Of a stretch of DNA of 64,000 nt, positions 31,364 to 41,617 are shown one piece after another. The DNA is taken from positions 186,001 through 250,000 of the forward strand of contig NW_027488640.1 of NCBI RefSeq assembly GCF_050948215.1, written 5' to 3'. The notes below the pieces were generated by a model. That model did not search any database, had not been told where the DNA came from, and worked only from the letters and a program-made list of their open reading frames with translations. The DNA comes from Halictus rubicundus. Lineage: Eukaryota > Arthropoda > Insecta > Hymenoptera > Halictidae. How positions within the stretch are numbered: the stretch's first letter is position 1; each line of letters begins with the position of its first letter. The position numbers were made by a program, and so were the translations under genes.

Positions 31364-33466
31364 TAGTTGGCCTCCGTGCTGGTCCCCTCCTCTGCGGTCC
31401 CGCTAGGGCCCGCCTCCACCTCCATCGTCTCCCCCTCCTTTGGGTTTGGGGGAGCGGCCGACTTCCCCCCCGGGGTAATCGGCGCCGCGCTTTTGGGGGA
31501 CACCACACCGTCCCCCTTTGCGCCCTTCTTCTTTTTGGGCGGCGGGGAGCACGCCTTGCTCCCCGCCTTGTGGCCCGCCGGCCTGCCTACCGCAGCGCAC
31601 ACCACGCAGTGGGGCGGCGCCCTGCATTCCACCGCCCGGTGGTTGGCGTCCCCGCAGCGGTAACAGTGACCGCTGCGATCGACCTCCGCAGTGCACCGCT
31701 GCCGTACATGGCCTAGGGCCAGGCAGCGAAAACACTGCAACGGCCGCGGAGCCAAAACTACCACCTGGGCGGTGGACCACCCCACCCGCACCCTGCCGGC
31801 CTTTTCTATGGCCAGCGCGGCCACGGCCGGGCACTGTACCCAAACAGTCCCGAGTCCGTTGGGCGGAGCTTTGAGCTCGCCCACCTTGACGGACTCGGCG
31901 GCACAGCTCCCGGCCTCCGCCACCGCCGCCGTCACCTCCTGGGGGGTGACCGACACCTCCAGGCCCGTGAGGCTAAACTCCGCCTTTTTGACGGGCCTGG
32001 AGACCCTCACCTCCATCCCTCCCAGGACGGTGGCCATCCTGGCCGCCAAGGCGTCTGCCTTGGGGCCCCCGTCGGCACCAGGGACCTCAATAATAAGGCC
32101 CCCGGTGACCGCCCGCTTCCAATTGAGGGCCCCGATGCCTAGGGCATCTAAGTCGATGCCCTGGCGGGCCCTCCTCACGGCCTCCTCATACGAGGCCTTG
32201 CTCCCCTCGGGGACGGTCAAGGTGACCGCCGCCGCGCGGGGAGGGGCCTTCACCCTGGCCGCTGGTTTCCCCCCCTTCGGGACGGGGGCAGCGGCCTTCC
32301 TGGCATTAGAGGCGCCGGCCGCGGCTGTCGCAGCCTTGGCCTTGCCCTTGCCCTTCTTCCTCACAACGTCTGCCCAGGTATCCCCTTTATCGGGGACACC
32401 CGGTGCTGGCGCAGGAGGGGCGGGGGCCGGGGGGGGGGGGGGCGACGGGTGCGCTCCCCCCCGCAGAGTTTCCGCCTTTCTTCTTCTTCTTGTTCTTCTT
32501 CTTTCCCGCCCCTTCCTTCGCCAGGGCAGGGGCGGGTGTCGGCGGCGCGGGCATAGGGGCGGGCCGCGGCGTCGTCGGAGGCGCCGGTGGCAGTGGCTGA
32601 GAGGCCCCGCACGCGCCAACCACGCGACGCAAATCCCTCCGCAGTTCCTCGCGGAGGGATCTCAGACCTTCCTCCATGAGGGCCCGCATCTGCGTCATAA
32701 CGTCCGATGCGGGCGCCACGGTGGCCACGCCGACGCCGGGAGCCGGCAGGAGAGGAACGTCCCGCAACCGCTTTACGGCCATCAGTTCTCCCCTGATTGC
32801 CTCCAGCGAGTCGCGAGTCCCCCGGAGCTCTCTCTCCAGCGCCGCACACCTCTCTAGGAGAGCGCCGTCCACGGGGTCCGCAACGGACGGTGGGCAGGAG
32901 CAAACTGCAGGGTGTCCACCCCGGGCACCCCTGCGCTCCAGCTCCCGCACCGCCGCCTTAATATCCGCGGAGGACTCGCGGAGACCCTTAAGGTGGGTAC
33001 CCTTTAAGTTGCGGCTGCTCTCCGCAAGCTCACGGACGTCGTCCGACCGCTCCACGATAAACGCGGTTAATTCTCCGGGGAGCATGCTCCTTATCTCCGG
33101 CCGCACCTGCTCCTGTTCCTCCTCCCGTTTGCGCTTTCTTCCGCCGGCGCCGTTGGAGGAGGAGGCCAAGGAGATGACCGACCCCCGGTCATCGTCCGGC
33201 TCAGGCACCGGAGTCCCCCTCCCAGGCCGGGGCCTGAGATCCCGGGAAACCGGAGGAAGCGGCGGTCCCATCACCAACGGCGTGGGTACCGCCGGGGCCG
33301 GCTGCCCCATAACCTGTGGTGGCACTGGTGCCACCACAGCTCCCCCCTCTGCCACTTCCGGGTGTGGTTCCCCCTCCTTCCCCACTTCATTGTTGTTTAT
33401 CGAATAATCCATATTTCGTCCCACGAGAATGGCGGGAATGAAGGTCCACCCGGGCAGAGCCCCCAC
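31363..33466 (-). pseudogene. LINE A ORF1, gag-like RNA-binding protein, frameshifted at a poly-C tract
   Basis: Two overlapping frames form one gag-like protein: 33466 to about 32430 (MGALPGWTFIPAIL...) and about 32430 to 31363. The switch falls in a run of about a dozen C on the minus strand (32428-32441), a likely slippage or sequencing site. The first part is Pro/Ala-rich with a Lys-rich patch (KKKNKKKKKG). The second contains a conserved gag-like region (SYEEAVRRARQGIDLDALGI, EVRVSRPVKKAEFSL) and three CCHC-type knuckles: CFRCLALGHVRQRC, CYRCGDANHRAVEC and CVVCAAVGRPAGHKAGSKAC. This is standard R1-clade ORF1, which binds element RNA and, in SART/TRAS, directs it to telomeres. It ends TAA one base inside the ORF2 ATG. 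Confidence 0.8.
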
Positions 33467-34017
33467 TACCCGGGTAAGGCTATATACCCACTGGAGGCGA
33501 CAGGTATCCAGTGGTTGTTGGTGCGCTCGCGACTGGTGTACCCCACCAGCCGCGCCCTGTAACCAGGGCGTACCATCTCACCGCGCACCTAAGCTTAGGG
33601 TTGGGGATTTATTATAGAGGTTATCATCCTCGCGGCCCGGCCGATTAAGGCAAGACCACCGTTCCGGTAAAACATGACCACCGGTTTACGGCACGGGCCC
33701 TGCGGCGACCTCCCCGGTCGTTATCGCAGGACCCATTTGTCCGCGGTTTTCATCCCTCCGTGTGAGCCTTACCGGCAAGGGAGGCCCTGCCAGGATCCGA
33801 AGATCCCGCCGGCATCGCCTTACACATCATTGGGACTACTTCCCGAGGAATACCCCTCGCTCCGTTAGCAACACACAACTGTGTGTGTTCCCAGGGACCA
33901 CCACGAGGAGGTGGAGCGTAGAGGATTTTAGGGATATGACCGCCACCACTGTGACATACCTAGTAGTGGATCCGAGTCATCACTACTAAGCCCATATCCC
34001 CTCGCCCCCCCCCCGGA

Positions 34018-34048
34018 CCCTAACCCTAACCCTAACCCTATTTTTTTT
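34018..34048 (-). repeat. Telomere-like TTAGGG repeats plus LINE B poly(A) end
   Basis: On the minus strand eight A (34048-34041) are followed by TAGGGTTAGGGTTAGGGTTAGGG (34040-34018), more than three hexamer units, and then by the leader of LINE A. Confidence 0.85.
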
Positions 34049-34299
34049 CCCGAGGAGGTAATCCCGTTACGGGTACCCGAACCCCCCCGGGGGGGGGGGG
34101 TGGTCCGGGTTATGTGGGACTCCTCGGCTGGTTGGTGCAACGCCGAGTATACCCACTAATTCCTCCCCGTCCGTCCCTAGGCTCCTGCGGGCACCCGTGT
34201 TCTGCGCGCGCATGTCAATCCGGTGTGCCCCCGCCTTAGCATACCACCCTGGGGGGGATGCGGCCCCCTCCCGTACCTACTCTATCCGAAGGCACCACG

Positions 34300-37200
34300 C
34301 GCCTTCCCCCCCTGTTAGGCCGCCCCATGAGCATCCGGGACCCCGCCCGAGATGCCCGGCGGCCTCCGGGGACGCCGTTGGTGACCGAGTGTAAGGGGAT
34401 ATCCGATCCCCCGCCTCGAGATCATCAAGGGCGTCCCCGCTCGCGTCAGAGGCGTCGCAACGGGGGTACGCCCCCGGGGCGTACCCTGCGCCGCCTCCCC
34501 CCTTCGGCCGGGATCGTGATTACGCTGCCGATCCCGTTCCGCAGTCTCCTTCCGCAGCATAACTCACTCGCAGAAGGAGGCGAACCCCTTCCACGCCTCC
34601 TCGCCACCGGCTGCCGCAGCGACGACAGTGTGACGTAAACTGGGTAAAAATACTTGACAAAAGGAGAGTGGGAGTTACCCAGCTCTTTATCCCGTTCTTT
34701 ACTGACAAAAAGTATAAGTTTATTTAAGACAAAGTTACAAAACGGAGGTTCAGCCAAGATTGACTGCCCTGGGAATGTTCCCATACTTATAGCTTGACCT
34801 TATTGATTAGTAATACATTTTTTGGGGGCTTTCGAAATCAGGCGGATGTGATTTGACTAATGCTGTTGCGTACGCGTGTATCGAGAAATGCTGTGGTGTC
34901 GAGGTGAATGCTCGGGGAATGCTGACTTGTGCAAATGACTCGGGAAATGCTGTGGTGTCGAAAGGAATATGATCTGGTATAGCTCGGGGATTATTAGGGC
35001 GTTACAACAGCCGGGAGCGAGAGGTCGTGGCCCACCGCGCGTCGCAGCGCACGGCGCTCTCCCCCCCATGCCGGACACTCCTCCAGATTGTGTTGCGTCG
35101 TGTCCCGCGGCTCGCCGCAGTGGTGACACGCCTCCTCGGCCTCCCTCCCGATGCGACACAGGTAGTCGCCGAAGCACCCGTGCCCAGTCATCACCTGCGT
35201 CACACGGTAGGAGACCCTATGCCCCATCCATCCCCTGTTCCACTGGTCGAACACCGGAAGGATGGCCCGAACGGCCCGCCTCTCGCCCTCCCTCGTCCCG
35301 GGAAGGCTATCGCGCCACTCCCGGGCTGCGTGCCGCCGAGCATGTCGCCTGAGCTCATCCACCATGAGCCGCGCCTGATCCAGGGCCACCCCTCGGAGCC
35401 GGAGTTCCCTGGAGTGCGTATGCACATCCGCCAACACGCGGGCCTCCAGCTCGAGGGGGATCAGCCCCGACATCACCATCGCCGTCGCGTATGAAATGGT
35501 GTGGTACCCCCGCACGATGCCTATGGCCAGCCTGCGCTCGATGCGACACAGCAGCGACCGGGTGCCGCCACTGCGCCCACTAGCCAAGACATCGTACGCC
35601 CATACAGGGGCTCCATACAGGACCAAAACTCGCACCACCATCGCGAACAGACGACGCACCCGTCCACAGGGTCCCCCGAGATTCGGGAGAAGGCGACCGA
35701 GCGCAGCGGTCGCCCTCTCCGCCCGGGGCGCCAGCGACTCAAGGTGGCGGTCAAAACGCCACCGGCCGTCAAGCTCGAGTCCCAGGTACCGCATCTGGGA
35801 CCTGACCCCGACCATCCCCTCCCCCATGCAGATCCAGCACTGGGGAGGCGCCGCCAACCGAGCCGAGCGGAGAAACCACATGGTCCTGGTTTTCTCGACA
35901 GACACCTCTAGGCCCTGCGACCGGATCGCGCGCTCCGCCAGGCAGAAGGCCTCCTTCGCATACCTCCCGGTGGCCAATACCAGCGTGTCGTCGGCGTAAC
36001 ACGTCAGGCTGACCCCGGGAGGCATCTCCTCCCGCAGGACGCGGCCGTACGCAAGATTCCACAGCAACGGGCCCAACACCGAGCCCTGCGGAACCCCGCG
36101 GACGACGCCCCTGCGCACCATCCCGTACCGGCCGGGATACTCTATACCCCTGTCGGAGAGATAGTCCCCGATCACCCTTCTGAGATACAGAGGCACCCGG
36201 TGGAAGACCAGGGCCTCCATTATCCGATCCCAGGGGACCGTGTTGAACGCGTTAGCGATATCCAAGGATATCGCCAGCGCAACACCGCCCCCCCTCGTAC
36301 AGGCCTCCGAGAGAGCCCTCACCCGCCGAAGAGCGTCGACGGTGGAGAGACCCTCGCGGAAGCCGAATTGAACACCGCTCAGATCGGGGACCCCTCCCGC
36401 CGACAGGTGCCGGATGAGGCGTCCAACGAGTACGCGCTCGAACAACTTCCCCGCCTCGTCCAGCAGACAAATTGGCCGGTACCCTGAGGGCGAGTCCCGG
36501 GACTTGCCCCCCTTCGGAAGGAGGACCAACCTGCCCGACTTCCACTGCGTGGGGAACACCCCCTCCCTCAGACAGCCTTTATACAGCTGCCGGAGTTCGG
36601 CGGCGAGTCCCCCCTCCAGGGCCAAGACCAACGCGCGGCCCGGCACCCCGTCCGGGCCCGGGGCCCTGCGGCCCACCCGCCGCCCCCTGGCCATCGCCTC
36701 ACCCAGCTCGCCGGCCGACACCTCCCACTCGGCGGACCAGGAGGGAGACTCCTGTTCCCAATGGGAGCGGCGAAGTTGTCCCCCCTCTCGCGGAAAGGGG
36801 GACGCCACAACTCCCTCGAGCAGGTGGGGGTCCATCGACTCCGTCACCGGAGGCGCCCACGCGCGCAGCTTGTTCATGACAAGCTTGTACGGGCGCCCCC
36901 ATGGATCGGAGTCCACCATGCCGACGAGCTCCGACAACGCGTCGGCCTTGGCCCGCGCGATAGCCCTGCGGAGAACCCCGAGCGCGGTTCGGTACTCCCC
37001 GCCGAGCCTCGCTGTCGCCTCCTCGTCGTCGCGCCTCCTACGCGCTCGGCCGTACCGGCGCCGCGCGGCATTGCAGGCACGCCGGAGCTCCGCAATGCCG
37101 GCGGACCACCAGTACGCCGTCCTTCTGGGGGCGAACCGGATGCGGGGCATGGCGGTGTCGCACACCGCCGTCATTACCTCCCCCTCGCTCCTTGCGCAGG

Positions 37201-37671
37201 CGTCAGCTCAGACAGGGCCGGCCCCGTCCATGTCGCCGCGGCACCGAACGCGTCCGCGTCCAGCCGCTTCAAGGCCCATCGCGGCCGTCGGTCCCCCCGG
37301 CCCGGCCGGGAATCTCGCGTGTGGAGGGTGGGCCACACGTCCATGACGATGGGCGTATGGTCTGACGCAATCTCAATCTCCTCGGCCACCCTCCATCCCG
37401 ACACCCGGCGCACGGCCGAGGGAGTCCCCCATGTCAGGTCGACAATCGAGACCCCTGCGGACGCACGCACGTCGGCGTGGATCCCCGGTTAATCAACCGG
37501 AGATCCAGGCCGGCCGCCCAGGTTAACACCTCGCTACCCCTAGTGGTCGTCCTGGTACTCCCCCACGATACCGCGTGGGCATTGAAGTCTCCCAGAAGGA
37601 GAACCGGGCGGGCGCTGCACCGCGCGATGCAGCTGTTCAGCCCGCCCAGGAGGGAGGCGCTCAGTTGCGCA
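34300..37671 (-). pseudogene. LINE B ORF2: endonuclease fragment, RT and C-terminal region
   Basis: The endonuclease begins mid-domain: LLLGDFNAHAVSWGSTR (about 37620-37570), then LRLINRGS. A frameshift near 37475 leads to VSIVDLTWGTPSAVRR and ASDHTPIVMDV. Another change near 37180 leads to the long frame 37174-34994: TAYWWSAGIAELRRA, APGPDGVPGRAL, YRPICLLDEAGKLFE, QFGFREGLSTVDA, SLDIANAFNTVPW, GVPQGSVLGPLLWNLAYGRVL, CYADDTLVLATG and the Cys/His motif CHHCGEPRDTTQHNLEEC. The solo LTR then interrupts it. Beyond the LTR the frame resumes (EEAWKGFASFCE), followed by a TGA near 34553 and VMLRKETAERDRQR. LINE A has the parallel stretch WKAVASFCEDVMFRTEAAERSRER. Confidence 0.8.
34629..35006. mobile_element. 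378-bp solo LTR inserted in LINE B, ACAG duplication
   Basis: TGTGACGTAA...GGGCGTTACA, flanked by ACAG at 34625-34628 and 35007-35010. Removing it and one ACAG rejoins LINE B coding sequence. Its right half contains two copies of AAATGCTGTGGTGTCGA. Confidence 0.85.
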
Positions 37672-37885
37672 CAATAGGATTGCGCACGTACACATTGCGC
37701 ACATATCTTTTGGACACAGTATGATTGGACACAAGAAGAATCGGTAACGTTTCAATTGCGCACACGAAAAATCGGACACATCTCAATTGCGCACAAATAG
37801 AATTGGAAACATATTTATTGCGCACAGATAAAACTGGACACAAGCGAATCGCGAACAAATAGAAATGCGCACACTAATTTTAGAC
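37672..37885. repeat. 15-17-bp minisatellite with alternating TGCGCACA and TGGACACA units
   Basis: About 13-15 units in 214 bp. Each has a core TGCGCAC(A) or (T)GGACACA followed by an A-rich spacer ending in AAT/AAC/ATC. The two core types tend to alternate, as though the basic unit were a ~31-bp dimer. It begins exactly where LINE B coding sequence stops. The open frame across it is not a gene. Confidence 0.7.
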
Positions 37886-38337
37886 AGTGATGGAAATGCG
37901 GCCAAGTCTTGATTAACTTCGGGTTATGTGCGCTTGATGTTAAGTGTCAAATCCATGTTTAGGATTTCCTGTGATGAATCTGTAAAATTAACCGAAACTA
38001 AATAATATTTGAAGTGTTAAAATGAATGGTTTTTAGAGTCTGTAGTAAATGTTAGGATATAATGATTTTACTCGAAATATGATATCGATGAAGTGTATAT
38101 TAAAATATAAAGTTTATGAAAGAAGAGTACAATAATTAAATGTGAATATAATATATCCCACGGAATGCATGAATTATTCAATTTTTGAAATTAATCTGAT
38201 TGTGAATTAAAATAGTGACAACGAAGAGCGAAGAACTGCAAAATTATACAAATGTGTAGAATTGCTTTCAAGGCTCCTGAATAATTCTGTGTAAAAAAGA
38301 TAATTTAGATAAGTATATTCTGCCTATAAAACATAAT
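37886..38337. other. AT-rich intergenic DNA
   Basis: No gene, repeat or RNA recognised. It ends in the left ATAAT duplication (38333-38337) of the solo BEL-type LTR. Confidence 0.5.
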
Positions 38338-39163
38338 TGTTCAGGATTCAAGCGTTGGAATTCGGCGGCTATTGTCTCAACTGGCGACCGCTGTATCATA
38401 CAGTTTTTGTCTCGTATGTCAACACGCGGCAAGAACGCGTGTCGCCGTTGCTCGACACCGCGTAGCAACAGTTTCGTCTCTCATTGGCCGAATTTCAACG
38501 CTTGAATCCTTCAAATCAAGACAAACAAGGATCATCCGATTCGGGAGCACCAATCACGGTGCTCCACATTCGATGGTCCTTGTTATTTAAGGCACCTGCG
38601 CGTGCCTTCTCGCTCTCTTAATGTTCGTCACTCGCATCACGCTCTTAACGTTCTGAAATCGCAGTCGCTCAGGTACAGTCGAATCGCACAGTTCTATTTC
38701 TCGCGCACGTTTGTTAATCGCTCCAGTCTCGCTCAGAGTAGATTCCGCTATCTCTCGCTCTGAGACTCTCGCGATCAAACTACTCGTTCGCAGTATTTTC
38801 TGCCCTCTTCCGCGCCGCGTTACGTGCATTCTGCCGCGCGTTGAATATCTCCGTCGCCCGCGTTGAAGATTTCCGTATCGCGGCGGCACGTGTTTCGTGC
38901 CGCTCAAGATTTCCGCGTCGCGATCCGACGGCAGAAATCTGCACGCGCAAGATATCCGTTCATCCGCCGGCTCGCGATTCTCGATCGCGCTTTCTCTCTC
39001 TCGATCGTGCGCACCTCGCGACGTCCTCGTTCTCTAGCGCTCGCGACGTTCTCGTTCTCTCTCTAGCGCTCGCGACGTTCTCGTTCTCTCCATCGCTCGC
39101 GAGTGACCGGCCGGTCGTGCCGCCTGTGATCGGTCTGCGATCAATAAAGTGCAGTTTAATATC

Positions 39164-39209
<46 letters not shown>

Positions 39210-39310
39210 GCCTCAACCTCTCACTGACCCATCCTGTGGATTCCTTTGCGCGCTCAACTCTGAGTGGTCCCGGCATCAGGCTGCTCCGACCGTCCGTCGA
39301 CGCCGAAACA
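38338..39310 (+). mobile_element. Solo LTR of a BEL/Pao element, ATAAT duplication
   Basis: TGTTCAGGATTCAAGC...GACGCCGAAACA, flanked by ATAAT on both sides (38333-38337 and 39311-39315), the 5-bp duplication usual for BEL/Pao. It is homologous to the LTRs at 50517 and 56948 but longer (973 against 787 bp) and well diverged. AATAAAGTGCA at 39143 corresponds to AATAAAGTGCA in the other LTRs, a likely polyadenylation signal. A (CT)n run of about 40 bp lies at 39166-39205. Confidence 0.85.
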
Positions 39311-40361
39311 ATAATCATTTTTGTAAGGAATGAATACGATACTTTGTGATTTTTCAAATTTATCTTTTACATGTGGTGTACGAAGCAGAACTATTAGCGG
39401 AATTATTTTCATTTCAACTTGGACAGATCATGATTATTGCGGGAAAATGTTTAAACGGTGAGTAACATGTAACTTGTGATCTTGAAAAGTATTATATTCT
39501 CAAATAAAAAGCATTAATAATTTAATTATATGTTACGTACATGGTCGTGCTTTTTACAATTTGTTTTAAAACTGTTAATCACCGTGTAATGTCACGGCAG
39601 CTTTTAGAATGATAAATGAAAACGGAGATTGAATTTCCCCAATCAGATGTACGTGCTTTTTTATAGACACATAATCACTTTTCTTATTCATTTTAACTAC
39701 ATAATATACAGTGAAAAGTGAACCTTGCGTTTGAGCTTTAATTCATGTATTTTAAGTTGCCATCACTGCTCCGGAATTTGTCCGCTTCAATGTATGAAAT
39801 AAGTAGAGGAAAAATTAAGTAAGCAGTGCTGCGTAGAATTCAAATATACTTGAAATATTATAATATGTAAATAGTTTAAGACTCTATAACAATAAAAAGT
39901 CGGAACTTAGTAAACTCGACTCTAAACAGTTCTGTATTTATTTCATTTTATGTTTTGTAAAGGCTTTTTTATTGATAAGTACTTGTTTAGAAAGTATACA
40001 ATAATTTTCTAGTCACAGAGGCTACATTTTTTACCATTTATTAGATAAACTCAAAGTGTCTTATGATATACACTAATTTTACTGTGCACTAGTTTCTATT
40101 ATGTGACATACGTAGTATGTCACAATAAAAAAATGGTTCAGGTAAATGTTATTCAGTTTGATGAGAGTTATCATAATAATGTAAATTGATACCGCTTTCC
40201 ATTTAAAAAACTTTAAGAGTCAAAATAATTTGTTGTGTATTAAGAGATTAGCCTCTGTGGACTAATTAATTTAATAGAAAGATGCAACGAATACCACCAT
40301 TAGATTCTCAGTAAACAACTTGTAACTCTTTATTTGGCAAACTCTGCATATTTAATTAATA
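39311..40361. other. AT-rich intergenic DNA with a 23-bp palindrome
   Basis: No gene seen. A perfect inverted repeat, TGTGACATAC-GTA-GTATGTCACA, lies at 40102-40124. Confidence 0.5.
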
Positions 40362-40562
40362 TTGGGTTATTCGGAAAGTAATTTCGTTTTTTGGGTAAAT
40401 ATTTGAGAAAACCCTATTTCGCAAACAAATAGTTATTGAGATACAAGCTGAAAAAGTTTTTGCAGAATTTGACTTTGTGGTTTTATACGTATAGACAAAA
40501 ATAATCAAGATAAAATGTTCCACATTGTTTTTCAGCGTATATCTCAATAACTACTTGTTTGC
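40362..40562 (+). mobile_element. Mariner-like terminal sequence and 35-bp inverted repeat
   Basis: TTGGGTTATTCGGAAAGTAA near 40362 resembles the ends of mariner elements of the mellifera type (from memory of the family; not checked). No opposite end or transposase is found nearby. Inside, 40421-40455 and 40528-40562 form an inverted repeat (GCAAACAAATAGTTATTGAG on the left) around a 72-bp spacer, with only a few mismatches. Confidence 0.45.
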
Positions 40563-40973
40563 GACATATAATTCCTTTCAAACTTTTTCTCTTCTCGATG
40601 AGTAGGATATGTTGATGTAAACAAATTTTTAACAACAATGTTCTGTGTTATAACTAATTTTACGGCAAGTTTCTATATCATCGATAATATCATAAAGAAA
40701 AGAATAAACGAAACCAAACCAAAACCGAGTATATCTTCATTTTTATGTTTTTCACAAGCATTTGTTTAGTCAGCGACCATCATTTGTTATTTTACATGGA
40801 CGCAATTTTACGCACGCAACGCGTAGCTAACAAATATCACAATATATTGTTTGAATCAATTATTCAAGGTAATTATCGTATTTCTATATTCATTTCTATA
40901 AAATGTGGCTGTTCAAAATTCATTGTATAGACGATAATATTTTGTTTTCTGAAACTACGTATATTGTTAATAG

Positions 40974-41266
40974 ATGGAAAAAATCGCAGGGAAAGCGAAA
41001 GGGACTTTTATTTATGTACACAACGATTATGCTTACAATAAAGATAGTCGCAGTGAAAACATTTATCGGTGCAACACTCGACGAACTACACGATGTTGTG
41101 GGGCTGCAATGACTCTTAGCGATGGTTATGTTACTTTATTAAAATCCCACAACCATTCTAAATTGTTTCATACAATCCAGCGGGAGAAAATGAAGTGTGA
41201 TATGCTTCAACTATGTCGGGAGACATTAATCCCATTAAAAAAGTTATTCGATGACATCTGTAGAGA
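40974..41266 (+). pseudogene. MULE gene exon: FLYWCH zinc finger
   Basis: Translation has YVHNDYAYNKDSRSENIYRC, then TRRTTRCCGAA and the HNH of KSHNHSKLF. This matches the FLYWCH pattern of aromatic residues, C...C and H-x-H. It ends at donor GA/GTAATT. The interrupted codon is completed at 41359, reading through as CRE-YPIAAS, which supports the splice. Confidence 0.75.
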
Positions 41267-41358
41267 GTAATTATTGTCGCATATTTTTGAAAGAAACTTT
41301 GAACAATATGAAATAGATTAAAAATATATTAACAAACTAAAAAAATTTGTTTGTCTAG

Positions 41359-41617
41359 GTATCCTATTGCTGCAAGCACATTATCGTATAACAGTATAAA
41401 AGCTGTACTTTTCCGAGAAAGACAAAAAAGCTACCCACAAGTTGCACCTAATTTAATCGCGATAAGTGACTGCATTGAGATTCATTCTTTCATGGATAAC
41501 ACTACTAAAATAGTAATAAAGGATGAAGAGGGTAAAGCAGCAATTTTATTCACTACTGGCACACTTTTGAAGGTTCTTGATACCTCCCACTGTATCTATG
41601 CTGCTGGTACTTTTTCC
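41359..41617 (+). pseudogene. MULE gene exon: N-terminal part of transposase region
   Basis: YPIAASTLSYNSIKAVLFRER then QKSYPQVAPNL, DEEGKAAILFTTGTLL and ending YAAGTFS/GTAAGT. In MULE proteins this last motif is normally DGTF, the first catalytic acidic residue; here the Asp is Ala. Confidence 0.75.

Larger units (their letters stand above)
27427..34017 (-). mobile_element. LINE A, R1-clade telomere-type (TRAS/SART-like) retrotransposon
   Basis: About 6.6 kb on the minus strand: a ~550-bp leader starting directly after TTAGGG repeats at 34018, ORF1 (33466-31363), ORF2 (31363-27987), a ~550-bp tail and a 9-base poly(A) followed again by TTAGGG repeats. It is full length in layout but carries a frameshift in ORF1 and a stop and a frameshift in ORF2. 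ORF1 and ORF2 overlap as TAATG. The tail shares AGTCCCACATAACCC with the LINE B tail. Confidence 0.85.
34041..37671 (-). mobile_element. LINE B, R1-clade telomere-type retrotransposon, 5' truncated
   Basis: Minus strand: part of the endonuclease, the RT, a tail and an 8-base poly(A) abutting TTAGGG repeats. It is interrupted by a solo LTR (34629-35006) and cut at its 5' side by a minisatellite at 37672. It is related to LINE A but clearly a different family; the catalytic box is CYADDTLVLA rather than CYVDDTLVYA. Confidence 0.85.

Noticed and set aside
31691..32857. Long plus-strand open frame (388 codons) opposite LINE A ORF1
   Set aside because: High GC antisense of the gag-like ORF with no recognisable domain. 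The minus strand carries knuckles and the proper ORF order.
36414..37346. Plus-strand 310-codon open frame opposite LINE B
   Set aside because: It is the complement of clear RT coding sequence; GC-rich antisense shadow.
37661..37858. Minus-strand peptide with repeated VRN/CAI phrases
   Set aside because: It is translation of the 15-17-bp minisatellite; the period is not a multiple of three and there is no domain.
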